A stretch of DNA of 39,179 nt from Mogibacterium sp. GTDB taxonomy: Bacteria > Bacillota > Clostridia > Peptostreptococcales > Anaerovoracaceae. Under the pieces are notes generated by a model. It saw only the letters and a program-made list of their open reading frames with translations, had not been told where the DNA came from and ran no database searches. Of this stretch, positions 1-9,197 are shown piece by piece. Positions within the stretch are counted from its first letter, which is position 1; every line of letters starts with the position of its first letter. Location: positions 1 to 39,179 of the forward strand of contig JAFRGD010000021.1 of assembly GCA_017433975.1 (NCBI GenBank), in the 5' to 3' direction. The translations under genes and the position numbers were made by a program.

Positions 1-81
1 ACCGGCGAAGATAAGGAATATGTTCTGAATGCAAAGTATAGACTTGATCGACAAATACCGGTTTGTGAAGTAGTTTTATGA
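1..81 (+). CDS. C-terminal tail of an upstream gene (partial, unrecognised)
   Basis: A reading frame is open from base 1 and ends at TGA 79-81, giving 26 residues that close with CEVVL. A strong hairpin with a T-rich tail follows 20 bases later, as expected at the end of a gene. The fragment is too short to recognise. The tail would be compatible with many families, and I assign no function. It could also be chance, since only 78 coding bases are visible. Confidence 0.4.
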   Translation, partial: TGEDKEYVLNAKYRLDRQIPVCEVVL

Positions 82-100
82 TAATAAAAACAGATAACGA

Positions 101-146
101 GAATGCCGGATTACTGCACAGTGCAGCAATCCGGCATTCTTTTCTT
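101..146 (+). terminator. Rho-independent terminator
   Basis: Two 19-base arms (101-119 and 121-139) are complementary with a single mismatch, and the plus strand continues with TTTTCTT. It follows the partial frame ending at 81. On the minus strand it lies about 55 bases past the aldolase stop, so it may also stop that transcript, although the T tract is weaker in that direction. Confidence 0.85.
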
Positions 147-195
147 AATGAGCATCCGCCAAACCGCAGAAGCCTTTTTATTGTTATTGATAGTA

Positions 196-1425
196 TTACC
201 GGTGATAGATCTTGACGTCGTGGTCGTCGTCCGGCGTGATCAGGATGTTGCCGAAGCCGAGCAGATTGCATGCCCGGGACTCGACCGCGTTGGCGATGGC
301 GAGGACGGTGCTGAGGTCCTTGCCGTAGAACATCGCCCCGTGGTTCGCGATGATGCAGGAGTGGCTGTTGTAGAGCGCGGTCATGACGCTCAGCATGAAG
401 TCGTCCGTGCCCGATTTGCGGTATTCGCTGACGTTCAGGTCGCCGATGACGTCCGCGAGTTCCGGACGGTCGATGCGGAAGCCCGCGCGGGCAGCCGCAA
501 AGACGCTGCAGCCGTTCGAGTGGGTGTGGATTCCCGCGGCGGCGTCCGGGTAGGTGCGGTAGAGTGCGGCATGCAGAGCGCACTCGGTGGTCGGGACGCG
601 CTGGGTTTTGTCGTACTCGAGCGTGTGGTAGTCGACCTTGACGATGTCCTCGATGCGGATCTTGAAGTAATCCATGCCGCTCGGTTTGACGAGCATGTAG
701 CGGTCGTCGAGCCGCGCGGAGATGTTCCCCATGGTGCCCTGGACGAGGTCGTCCCGGCACATCTGTTTTCCGACCTCGATGATTTGGTTCCGCAGCGCGA
801 ACTCCTCCTCGCTGTAGCCGATCATCGCAACCGCCGGTACAGTATTGACTTTGGAATACTGCGTTCGATAGATGTTGTTCAGCTCCCGGGCTGTTTCATC
901 GGACAGGTATTTGAGCCCGCCGAGGACGCCGCCGTAGACCTCCGCCTCGGCGCTCTTCTCGATGATTCGCGCGGCGGCGATGGCCTCCTCGATGGTGCTG
1001 CCCGTGCCGATGATTCCCACGCCGCGGATCAGGCAGCCGTTCCGGTTTCCGAGGGCCTTGAGGACGTTGGTCGCGGTGTTGTCCGGGCTGACTTTGACGA
1101 CCGGCCCGACGACCATGGCGAGGTCCTCCAGGGCGGGAAGGAGTTCATCCTTTACCATGGAGACCGCGACAGACGACTCCGTGCAGACGCAGGCGATCGC
1201 GTTGATGTCCCGGCGTGTCCGGAAGATCGCGCCGACGTCGCCGGTGTTGATGTTGTACAGGTTGATGTCCTCGTCCTTGATGCTGTTCAGGAGAAGGTTC
1301 TCCCGGGACATGAGGTAGGAGTGACTGTTAAGCCGGAGCACAAGCTGCCCGTACGCCCGGAAGTACCGGGTGACGAACGCGTTGGACCGATTGACGATGA
1401 TTTCTTTTCCTTCTTTGTAGTTCAT
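196..1425 (-). CDS. Class II aldolase/adducin-family protein with two tandem domains
   Basis: The protein has 409 residues, about twice the usual length for this family. The C-terminal half (about 205-395) has the complete class II aldolase signature: GNIS at 233-236, PSG at 248-250, an acidic residue E281, and the zinc-type histidines H300, H302 (HTHS) and H362 (NHG). Family members such as fuculose- or ribulose-phosphate aldolases/epimerases split or epimerise sugar phosphates with a bound metal. The N-terminal half (about 15-165) repeats the same layout, but the histidines are replaced (ACVCTES instead of HTHS, RGVG instead of ANHG), so it looks like a degenerate, non-catalytic copy. The ribosome binding site is weak (GGAA only). 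It lies 69 bases downstream of the glycosyltransferase and may share its transcript. The substrate is unknown. Confidence 0.85.
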   Translation of the reverse strand: MNYKEGKEIIVNRSNAFVTRYFRAYGQLVLRLNSHSYLMSRENLLLNSIKDEDINLYNINTGDVGAIFRTRRDINAIACVCTESSVAVSMVKDELLPALEDLAMVVGPVVKVSPDNTATNVLKALGNRNGCLIRGVGIIGTGSTIEEAIAAARIIEKSAEAEVYGGVLGGLKYLSDETARELNNIYRTQYSKVNTVPAVAMIGYSEEEFALRNQIIEVGKQMCRDDLVQGTMGNISARLDDRYMLVKPSGMDYFKIRIEDIVKVDYHTLEYDKTQRVPTTECALHAALYRTYPDAAAGIHTHSNGCSVFAAARAGFRIDRPELADVIGDLNVSEYRKSGTDDFMLSVMTALYNSHSCIIANHGAMFYGKDLSTVLAIANAVESRACNLLGFGNILITPDDDHDVKIYHR

Positions 1426-1494
1426 GTGTTTCCAGAGCTTTTGCGGTGAATTATTGCATTTGTGCGGTAGTGCGATTGTATCACGTCCAGCCGC

Positions 1495-2901
1495 TCAGTT
1501 GGTGAACTTTTGATAAAAATTACAGACACGCGAAGCGACGGCGTCCCAGGTCGCGCCGGCGGTATCCGGAACGTTGCGAGGGACCGGCGCGGAACCGTCT
1601 CGCGAGGCGGTTCGGTCCGCGTGCGCTGCGGTGACCTCACTTCGAAGGGCTTCCGCAAGCCGCGCGATGTAATCCGGAATGGATGCCGGGTCCGGCGTAT
1701 CCACACCGGTCATCGCCGGGAGGGCGACGAAGCGGGTGTTGTAATCCGGGATTGCGTCCGCGAGCCAGCCGCGGACGCCCGGAAGGTCGCTGCAGACCGT
1801 CCGGAGGCCGCAGGCCATGGCTTCGATCAGGACGAGCGGCAGGCCTTCATAGTACGACGGGAGGACGAAGACGTCCGACCGCCGGAATTCATCGGCGAGG
1901 TCCCGCTGCGGAAGGAGCCCGAGGTAATGCATTGGGTAATGCCACGCGACGTCGAGCAGACCGCGCGTCGACGGGTCCTTGCAGCCGCCGGCGAGCCGGA
2001 GTTCGAACGGAGGGGTGCAGTCGTCGAGCGCGATGGCTTCGAGCGCCTGAAAGAGTTCCGGCGTGCCCTTCTCGCGGCAGAGCTTGCCAGCGTAGATGAC
2101 ACGGACCGGCGCCCCAGCGTTATCCGCGGCCGGATCTGCCGGATCGGTGTGGTAAAAGAGTTCCGGGTTATATCCCGTCCCGACGACGGTCATGCGGTCC
2201 GGCTGGGACGGTGCGTAAAGGTTTAAAATCTGCTCCCGCTGGCCTTCGTGGAGGGCATAGACCGCGTCGAGTCCCGCGATGCCGCGCGTGATGTCGGACG
2301 CGATGGTCGCGAGGTAGGACTGCCCGTGATACGGGCTCTCCGCGGCCCCGAGGCAGTTCCGCATCTGCCGGAGGTCGGAGCCGTGACACAGCCCGGCCAC
2401 AAAACGATCCGGGTACCGGGCCCGCACCAGCGACGTCAGATAGAACAGGTGGTGGCACAGGATGAGGTCCGGATCGAGGTCCGCGACGGCGCGGTCGACC
2501 TGCGCCAGGAAGGCGCCGGAAAACTCCGACGCCATAGCCGCGGTCAGGTCGCAGTAGCGCGTCGACGTGTAAGGCATGACGTCGGACATGCCGGCAATCG
2601 GGAAGGGGACGCACGGTGCGTCCGCGGAAGGGCTGTCCGCGTCAGCGGAACGGTCCGCCGGATCAGCAGATGCCTCTGTACGGGCTTCAGAGCCTCTCAC
2701 AGCGTCGTTTCCGCAGTTCTCGCGAAAATATACGGGGTAGGCGTGCACGCCCGCAGGAAGCGAAATAACGTCGTCCGGATAGACTCCGCAGACGACGCCC
2801 TGGACGTGCCCGCGCCGGTCAAAGGCACGGACGAGCTCGGTCAGATAGGTGCCGCTCCCGGTCTGGTGCGGCTTTTGCGCGGTGATACTGAGGATTCGCA
2901 T
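1495..2901 (-). CDS. GT4-type glycosyltransferase
   Basis: The protein has 468 residues and a GT-B fold layout. The N-terminus MRILSIT and the following GSGTYL (15-20) form the acceptor-domain nucleotide loop. In the C-terminal domain are AGKLCREKG (271-279) and the EX7E motif E352-E360 in EGLPLVLIE, which binds the sugar nucleotide in the GT4 family. The start was set at ATG 2901 because the upstream reading frame overlaps the aminotransferase gene, whereas this ATG follows GAGGTGATC directly. The aminotransferase stop is inside that ribosome binding site, so the two genes are probably translationally coupled. Residues about 63-98 are an Asp/Ser/Ala-rich insert that is probably an exposed loop. 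Donor and acceptor are unknown. Confidence 0.88.
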   Translation of the reverse strand: MRILSITAQKPHQTGSGTYLTELVRAFDRRGHVQGVVCGVYPDDVISLPAGVHAYPVYFRENCGNDAVRGSEARTEASADPADRSADADSPSADAPCVPFPIAGMSDVMPYTSTRYCDLTAAMASEFSGAFLAQVDRAVADLDPDLILCHHLFYLTSLVRARYPDRFVAGLCHGSDLRQMRNCLGAAESPYHGQSYLATIASDITRGIAGLDAVYALHEGQREQILNLYAPSQPDRMTVVGTGYNPELFYHTDPADPAADNAGAPVRVIYAGKLCREKGTPELFQALEAIALDDCTPPFELRLAGGCKDPSTRGLLDVAWHYPMHYLGLLPQRDLADEFRRSDVFVLPSYYEGLPLVLIEAMACGLRTVCSDLPGVRGWLADAIPDYNTRFVALPAMTGVDTPDPASIPDYIARLAEALRSEVTAAHADRTASRDGSAPVPRNVPDTAGATWDAVASRVCNFYQKFTN

Positions 2902-2903
2902 GA

Positions 2904-4037
2904 TCACCTCGGCAGTTTGGTTGTGAGGAAAGCGGCGAGCCGGTCGAGGCCGGTCCGGAGCTCCCGGGAGTCGAACGCGTAGCCGATGCGGGCCGTACAG
3001 CCCGTGAGGTCGAACGCGCCGCCCGGCGTCAGGAAGACGCCTGTTGCATCGAGGAGCTCTTTGCAGAAATCGTAGGAGTCCATATCGAGGTCGAACTCCA
3101 GGAGCGCGGTCGTGCCGGCCGCAGGCGGGACAAACGAGACGCCCTGGGTCCGGGCGACCCAATCGCAGAGGATCTCCCGGTTCCGCAGCACGATGCCGCG
3201 GTTCCGCGCGAGGATCGCGTCTTTGTTTGTCAGTGCGATGGCGGCGAGGAGATCGTCGAGGACCGGGCAGCTGATCGTATCGTAGTCGCGGTGCTCCTTG
3301 ATGGCGTCGATCAGGGCGGTGTCGCGCGTCGCGACCCAGCCGAGCCGGAGCCCGGCGAGCGAGAAGACCTTGGACATGCTGCCGACGGAGACGCCTTTTT
3401 CGTAAAAATCGATGATGGACGGTGCGTAGCTCCCGTCCGGCGTGATGCCGCGGTAGACTTCGTCCACGAGCACGTAAGCGTCCACGGAAGCCGCGATGTC
3501 CGCGATCTCACGGAGCAGGTCCGGGCTGATGAGCGCGCCGGTCGGGTTGTTCGGGTTGTTGAGGCTGATGACCGCGGTCGTATCGTCGACCAGGGCGCGC
3601 AGCTCGTTCAGATCCGGCAGGTAGCCGTTTTCCTTGCGGAGCTGCAGGACGCGGACATCCGCGCCGAGGGCCTCCGGGATGGAGGAGTGCTGCTGGTAGG
3701 TCGGTAGGGCCGTGACGGTGCTGCAGCCTGGCTTTACCAGAGCTTTGTATGCGATATTGTTGGCCGCGATGGCGCCGTGCATCGGGACCGCGTGGTCCGG
3801 CGGAAGCGCCTGATAGAGCGACGCGATGCCGCGGAGCAGCGCCGGCGAGCCGTAGATGTTACTGTAGGTCAGGCGGGTGTCGCAAACGCTGTCCCAGAAA
3901 GACTTCCGGTCGATGCCGGCGAGGTCGAGGAGCTCCCCGACGGTCAGGGAGTCGATGCAGGTCTCCGCGAGATTGTAGACGGCGTCATTCTCGTACGCGT
4001 CCATCCATTGTTCCACTTTGAAGGTCTTGATTTCCAT
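2904..4037 (-). CDS. Class I/II PLP-dependent aminotransferase
   Basis: The protein has 377 residues, normal for fold type I aminotransferases. Visible motifs are NPNNPTG at 161-167, D192 and Y195 for the pyridine ring, the Schiff-base lysine K223 in SMSKVFSLAG, R231, and a C-terminal arginine in ARIGYAF that would hold the substrate carboxylate. The gene has its own promoter (4084-4112) and ends 2 bases before the glycosyltransferase start. Its position beside a glycosyltransferase and a sugar-phosphate-type aldolase does not define the amino acid used. Assignment to the superfamily is firm; the specific reaction is open. Confidence 0.9.
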   Translation of the reverse strand: MEIKTFKVEQWMDAYENDAVYNLAETCIDSLTVGELLDLAGIDRKSFWDSVCDTRLTYSNIYGSPALLRGIASLYQALPPDHAVPMHGAIAANNIAYKALVKPGCSTVTALPTYQQHSSIPEALGADVRVLQLRKENGYLPDLNELRALVDDTTAVISLNNPNNPTGALISPDLLREIADIAASVDAYVLVDEVYRGITPDGSYAPSIIDFYEKGVSVGSMSKVFSLAGLRLGWVATRDTALIDAIKEHRDYDTISCPVLDDLLAAIALTNKDAILARNRGIVLRNREILCDWVARTQGVSFVPPAAGTTALLEFDLDMDSYDFCKELLDATGVFLTPGGAFDLTGCTARIGYAFDSRELRTGLDRLAAFLTTKLPR

Positions 4038-4083
4038 GGAGCAGGCTGCCTTTCATTTCAAATTCATCAGTAACGTGAATCAT

Positions 4084-4112
4084 ATTTTACATTAGAATGG
4101 ACGCACTGTCAA
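4084..4112 (-). promoter_or_regulatory. Sigma-A promoter of the aminotransferase operon
   Basis: On the minus strand there is a perfect TTGACA (4112-4107), a 17-base spacer and TAAAAT (4089-4084). It lies about 47 bases upstream of the aminotransferase start. This is one of the closest matches to the sigma-A consensus in the window. Confidence 0.8.
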
Positions 4113-4227
4113 AGCAATGTAATTTTGCCGATTTCTGCCAAAAGACGGCTTCAAACGGCCTTTTTTGTGCTATAAATGATATCAGAGGCCTCTGGACGAG
4201 ATCGGAGGCCGCGCAGGAGGCAAGGGC

Positions 4228-5072
<845 letters not shown>

Positions 5073-5076
<4 letters not shown>

Positions 5077-6077
5077 AATTAAACGATCTTGGAAGGGCCG
5101 TTCGCGAACGGCAGGACGGCGGCAAGGTCGCCGTCATTACGGACAGCAATGTCGCGCCGCTGTACCTGGAGACTTGTCTCCGGAGCCTGCGGGAAGCCGG
5201 CTTTGCGGCTTCCGGGTTTGTCGTGCCGGCGGGCGAGGCGAGCAAAAGCGGCGGTACGTACCTGGCTTTATTGAATAAACTGGCGGCGGCCGGACTGACC
5301 CGGAGCGACGGTGTTGCAGCGCTCGGCGGCGGCGTGGTCGGAGACCTCGCGGGCTTTGCCGCGGCGACATACATGCGCGGGATCAAGCTATACCAGATCC
5401 CGACGACACTGCTCGCGATGGTGGATTCGTCCATCGGCGGCAAGACGGGCATCGACCTGGCGGAGGGGAAGAACCTCGCCGGGGCCTTTCATATGCCGGA
5501 ATTGATTCTTCGCGATCCGTCGGTCCTCGCGACGCTCCCGGAGGAAGTGTTCCGGGAGGGCATGGCCGAGGTCGTTAAGTACGGTGTGATCTGCGACGAA
5601 GCGCTCTTCGCGGCGGTCGAGCGGGCGGCTGCGGAGCGGAATCTCGCCGGGGCCGCGGAAGGCTTCATCGAAACCTGTGCGGCAATCAAGGAGAGATACG
5701 TGGAAGCGGACCCGCTGGACCGGGGCGTGCGGAACGAATTGAATTTCGGGCACACCGTCGGCCACGCGCTGGAGCAATTGAGCGGGTATGAACTGCCGCA
5801 TGGCTTTGCGGTCGCGGCGGGGATGGACTGCATGGCGCAGCTGTCCGCGCAACAGGGCTGGTGCAGCGCGGAGACGTATGACCGGCTGCACGCGTTGCTC
5901 ACGGGCATGGGATACGATACCGCGGTGCATTACGACCGCCAGGCGGTCGCGGAGGCGATTCTGGCGGACAAAAAACGCTCCGACGATACGATTCGCCTGG
6001 TTACGTTGGACCGGATTGGCGCCTGCACGGTGCGGGAAATCCGCGTGGCGGAGTTGCAGCGGCTGTTGATCGGATAA
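5073..6077 (+). CDS. aroB: 3-dehydroquinate synthase
   Basis: This NAD- and metal-dependent enzyme cyclises DAHP to 3-dehydroquinate, the second shikimate step. The 334-residue product has the family motifs [11 protein letters not shown] (85-95), [17 protein letters not shown] (110-126), and metal ligands E166 (MAEVVKYG), H227 (GHTVGH) and H243 (LPHG). The start is ATG 5073, which overlaps the aroF stop in ATGA; the frame extends further upstream, but that part overlaps aroF. The coupling to aroF supports coordinated synthesis. Length is slightly shorter than typical (about 350). Confidence 0.94.
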
Positions 6078-6128
6078 TTAACGATAATAAATATTATGTA
6101 AATAAAAGATTGTGCATGGAGGATCGGG

Positions 6129-6431
6129 ATGGACATGCAGAAATACAGAAGTGAAATCGACCGGATCGACCAAGAGATGATCGCGCTGCTCGACGAGCGG
6201 ATGCGGATCTCGGAAAAGATCGCCAGGGTCAAGGAAGAAGCCGGCCGGGGAATCGTCGACGCGGTCCGGGAGAAGGAGCACCTCGACGAGATCGTTCGGT
6301 GGTCCGCGCCGGACATGGCGTACTACAATAAGCTGGTTTTTTCTCTGATCATGAAGACGAGCGCGGACCATCAGCGGACCGTCCTCGGATATGATTCCGA
6401 GTTGGTGGACACGGTGATGGAGTCGCTGTAA
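6129..6431 (+). CDS. Chorismate mutase, AroQ type
   Basis: A 100-residue all-helical AroQ domain that would convert chorismate to prephenate for phenylalanine and tyrosine synthesis. Visible are the N-terminal helix with YRSEIDRIDQEMIALLDERM, K35 and the motif GIVDAVREKE (41-50), matching the conserved arginine, lysine and acidic positions of the family. It is stand-alone, not fused to prephenate dehydratase or DAHP synthase. GGAGG at 6118-6122 lies 6 bases before the ATG. It is in the aro cluster, 51 bases after aroB. Confidence 0.88.
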   Translation: MDMQKYRSEIDRIDQEMIALLDERMRISEKIARVKEEAGRGIVDAVREKEHLDEIVRWSAPDMAYYNKLVFSLIMKTSADHQRTVLGYDSELVDTVMESL

Positions 6432-6474
6432 TTACTTGATGAAGTAGCTTGTGGAGAGCTTTGTGGAGAACGCG

Positions 6475-7890
6475 ATGAAGGAAGTCACTGCTCCGGCGTC
6501 CAAGTCGGATGCGCACCGGGCGCTGTTCTGCGCCGCGCTGTCGGACCGGCCGTGGTCCGTCGTCATAAACGGGTCGTGCGATGACATCGAAGCGACCCGG
6601 CGTTGTGCTGCGGCGGTTTCTGCGTGGCGCGCGGCGCAGAGCGGTGCAGGGAACGGCTGTGGCGGCGAAGGCCTGCAGGAGACGGTGCTTGATGTTGGCG
6701 AGAGCGGCGCGACGCTTCGCTTCGCGCTGCCGGTCGCGGCAGCCCTCGGGCAGCCTGCCGCGTTCCGCCTGCACGGCAGGCTGCCCGAGCGGCCGCTCTC
6801 GCCGCTACGGGAACTGCTGGAAGAGCACGGTGCGGTCATCGCGGAATCAGAGAACTGCGCGGAGATCCGCGTTTCCGGACAGCTCACGCCGGGCGAATAC
6901 CGGCTTCCGGGAAATGTTTCCTCCCAGTTCATCAGTGGACTGCTCCTCGCGCTTCCGCTGCTTCCCGGAGACAGCCGGATCGTCGTGACCGGCGCGCTCG
7001 AATCCGCGCCGTATATTGATATGACCTTACAAACGTTGCGCCGCTTTGGCGTGACCATCCGCATTGACACCGTCGGCACTGCGGAACCTTCGGTTTCAAC
7101 AATTACAGCCGCTGCGGACCCGGACGCCATCCGCATCTATACCGTCCCGGGCTGCCAGCGTTTTGGTATCCCGGAAGACGCCGTGTCCTGCATGACGGGA
7201 GAGAACCCGCAGCCTTTCGATACCTTAACCTATGCAGTGGAGGGGGACTGGTCGGCTGCGGCCAACTGGATCGTCGCCGGCGTAATCGGCCCGGAGCCGG
7301 TCCTGGTCAAAGGCCTCTCCACTGACTCTGCGCAGGGGGACCGGGGCGTCGTTGACATTTTGCAGAAAATGGGCGCGGACGTGGAAATCCGCAAACCGGG
7401 CGGAGCAGAACCGGACCGCGCCGAAGTCATCGCGCGGCCGTCCCGCAGTCGGCTCCGCGGAATCCGGATCGACGCGTCGCAGACTCCGGATTTGGTACCG
7501 ATCCTGGCGCTCGCCGCGACACAGGCGGAGGGTGTGACTGAGATTTATAACGCGGAGCGGCTCCGCCTCAAAGAGAGCGACCGGCTGCAGTCCACAGCAG
7601 AGGTCCTGCAGGCGCTCGGCTTCGACGTGGCGGAGAAGCCGTCCGGCCTCATCATCCACGGAACGCCACAGGCCATCCGCGGAACTTCGCAAACCGCTCG
7701 GACAGCGGCAGAGGCCATAATTATCGATACAAAAAACGACCACCGCATCGCGATGATGGTGGCAGTCGCTTCTATTGTCAGTGATCGCGCGGTCGTGGTC
7801 CGCGGTGGGGCGTGTGTGGCAAAGTCGTATCCGGCTTTCTTTACGGAGTTCGGCCGCGTCGGATCGTCAGACCGCCTGACCGTCCTCTGA
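6475..7890 (+). CDS. aroA: 3-phosphoshikimate 1-carboxyvinyltransferase (EPSP synthase)
   Basis: The enzyme adds the enolpyruvyl group of phosphoenolpyruvate to shikimate 3-phosphate. From the chosen start the protein has 471 residues and shows K10 in PASKSDAHRAL, the DVGESGATLRF motif (73-83), NVSSQFISGLL (147-157), RLKESDRLQ and DHRIAMM near the C-terminus. ATG 6475 is preferred because GGAGA (6465-6469) precedes it by 5 bases. Two in-frame GTG codons (6451, 6463) upstream are alternatives that add 4-8 residues. It is longer than the common 430 residues, with small insertions near 50-70 and 200-245. Its stop is 8 bases from the stop of the convergent gene at 7899. Confidence 0.93.
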   Translation: MKEVTAPASKSDAHRALFCAALSDRPWSVVINGSCDDIEATRRCAAAVSAWRAAQSGAGNGCGGEGLQETVLDVGESGATLRFALPVAAALGQPAAFRLHGRLPERPLSPLRELLEEHGAVIAESENCAEIRVSGQLTPGEYRLPGNVSSQFISGLLLALPLLPGDSRIVVTGALESAPYIDMTLQTLRRFGVTIRIDTVGTAEPSVSTITAAADPDAIRIYTVPGCQRFGIPEDAVSCMTGENPQPFDTLTYAVEGDWSAAANWIVAGVIGPEPVLVKGLSTDSAQGDRGVVDILQKMGADVEIRKPGGAEPDRAEVIARPSRSRLRGIRIDASQTPDLVPILALAATQAEGVTEIYNAERLRLKESDRLQSTAEVLQALGFDVAEKPSGLIIHGTPQAIRGTSQTARTAAEAIIIDTKNDHRIAMMVAVASIVSDRAVVVRGGACVAKSYPAFFTEFGRVGSSDRLTVL

Positions 7891-7898
7891 GCGTTGAA

Positions 7899-9002
7899 TC
7901 AGTTCAATGTGATTACCAGGCGGACCGGGTTGTGATCGGTCGCGGTGAAGCCCATGTCCAGCGTGTCCAGCTGTTTCACCTGAATGTTGTCCGAGACGAT
8001 GAAGCCGTCAATAACATAGTACTGGAAAGTAGTGAGATCCGCGCCGGCGTACGGCTGGTCGAGCGAGCGGCAGGTCGGGAAGGTCGGGTCCATCAGTGCC
8101 TGCCAGCTCCAGAAATCCTGGACATTGATGATGCCCGGAAGCCACTTCGTCGGGTCCTTCGGGTATTTCGTAAGGTTGACGCGCGAGAAGGTTTGGTTAA
8201 AGTCACCGCCCGCGATGACGTAATTGCCCTTGGCCCGCTCTTCTTTCAGCACGGAAATCAGTTTTTTGGTCTGTGCGATCTTGCCCTCGCCGCTGTCGTA
8301 AGCCTCGAGATGGAGGTCGACGATCACGAGCTCGTTGTCGCTTCCTTCAATCGGCAGCCGGTTCACGAGCAGGCATCGCTTGAGGTTGATCGTCCGTACC
8401 GGCCAGGCGAACGGGCACGGGAGGCTGATCCGCTCCGCACTCGCAATCTGATATTTACTTAGGGTGAGAAGCCCGCTTTTGACTCTACCGATCGGTGGAA
8501 TCGGGTACGGCAGATAAGCGACGTTAAAGTTATACGCGAAGGTCGTCGCCAGCCGGTCCGCCATCGGTCCGGTCAGCGCGTCGGAGATGAACACCACTTC
8601 GTCCACGTGCCGCGAACGGTCGGAGTCAACGTCCGTCTCCTGCAGGAGGACGATATCCGGGTGCTCGTTGATGAGCGCTGTTGTAATCGTCTCCAGGTTC
8701 GCGTAGACGCGGTCCTCGTCCGCGGTGTAGACGTCCGTACCGCCGTCCATGAAGAACGTCGCGTTGTCTCCCAGCGCGCCGTAACCGACGTTCCAGGAAA
8801 TGATGGTCAGGTCCGTGCCCTTTTGAACCACAGGCAGCCCCGCGACGCCGGGCTGCGCTTCATATTCGGCGATTTCAACCGGCTCTACCTCCGCCGGCTT
8901 GTATTCCAGTATAGATAGAACCCCGAGAAGAACGATTCCGAGGACGACGATTCCAAGAAGAATCTTGAGAAAAACTTTCAGAATTTTACCGAGGACCTTC
9001 AT
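7899..9002 (-). CDS. Membrane-anchored endonuclease/exonuclease/phosphatase (EEP) family protein
   Basis: The protein has 367 residues. Residues 7-32 form a hydrophobic segment after basic residues, so it is likely an N-terminal membrane anchor or uncleaved signal with the enzyme outside the cell. The EEP domain follows: N71 in IISWNVGYG, E122 in LLQETD, H231 in VDLHLEAYDSG, D267/N269 in GGDFNQTF and D356/H357 in TATDHNPV. The family hydrolyses phosphodiester or phosphomonoester bonds in DNA, phospholipids or inositol phosphates using a divalent metal; the substrate here is unknown. ATG 9002 has GGAG 7 bases upstream; a longer frame exists, but a TATAAT box at 9076-9071 would start transcription too late to include it. 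Confidence 0.85.
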   Translation of the reverse strand: MKVLGKILKVFLKILLGIVVLGIVLLGVLSILEYKPAEVEPVEIAEYEAQPGVAGLPVVQKGTDLTIISWNVGYGALGDNATFFMDGGTDVYTADEDRVYANLETITTALINEHPDIVLLQETDVDSDRSRHVDEVVFISDALTGPMADRLATTFAYNFNVAYLPYPIPPIGRVKSGLLTLSKYQIASAERISLPCPFAWPVRTINLKRCLLVNRLPIEGSDNELVIVDLHLEAYDSGEGKIAQTKKLISVLKEERAKGNYVIAGGDFNQTFSRVNLTKYPKDPTKWLPGIINVQDFWSWQALMDPTFPTCRSLDQPYAGADLTTFQYYVIDGFIVSDNIQVKQLDTLDMGFTATDHNPVRLVITLN

Positions 9003-9070
9003 TTGTTGCTCCGTTCCGCCGACGGTGGGACCCGCCGGCGCGTCAATAAGAAATCCCATTTTCCGCAACC

Positions 9071-9079
9071 ATTATACCA
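9071..9079 (-). promoter_or_regulatory. Extended -10 promoter of the EEP-family gene
   Basis: The minus strand reads TGG followed by TATAAT (9076-9071), an extended -10 element. No good -35 is visible 17 bases upstream, which is tolerated by extended -10 promoters. Confidence 0.5.
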
Positions 9080-9100
9080 CAACAGAACCGCGATAGCATC

Positions 9101-9129
9101 GTGACAACGAGCGAAAAATATGATATAAT
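9101..9129 (+). promoter_or_regulatory. Promoter of the guaA/AOR-A transcription unit
   Basis: GTGACA (9101-9106), a 17-base spacer and TATAAT (9124-9129). The expected transcript start is near 9136, leaving a leader of about 60 bases. The leader is AT-rich and too short for a purine riboswitch. Confidence 0.75.
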
Positions 9130-9197
9130 CAACCTATTAATAAGTTCGATTCTTTAATTAACAATATATATTTATCAGTAAATATGGGAGGATTATC

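Noticed and set aside
2902..3162. An 87-residue N-terminal extension of the glycosyltransferase
   Set aside because: It overlaps the end of the aminotransferase gene in another frame, has low-complexity Arg/Pro sequence, and a good ribosome binding site supports the later start.
4140..4227. Attenuator or T-box before aroF (T6 run at 4161 and GGCCTC/GAGGCC repeat at 4187-4210)
   Set aside because: The T run has no good stem before it, and the GGCCTC repeat is not followed by a T tract; no T-box core is seen.
9130..9197. Purine riboswitch in the guaA leader
   Set aside because: The leader is only about 60 bases, AT-rich, and shows no three-way junction or conserved core.
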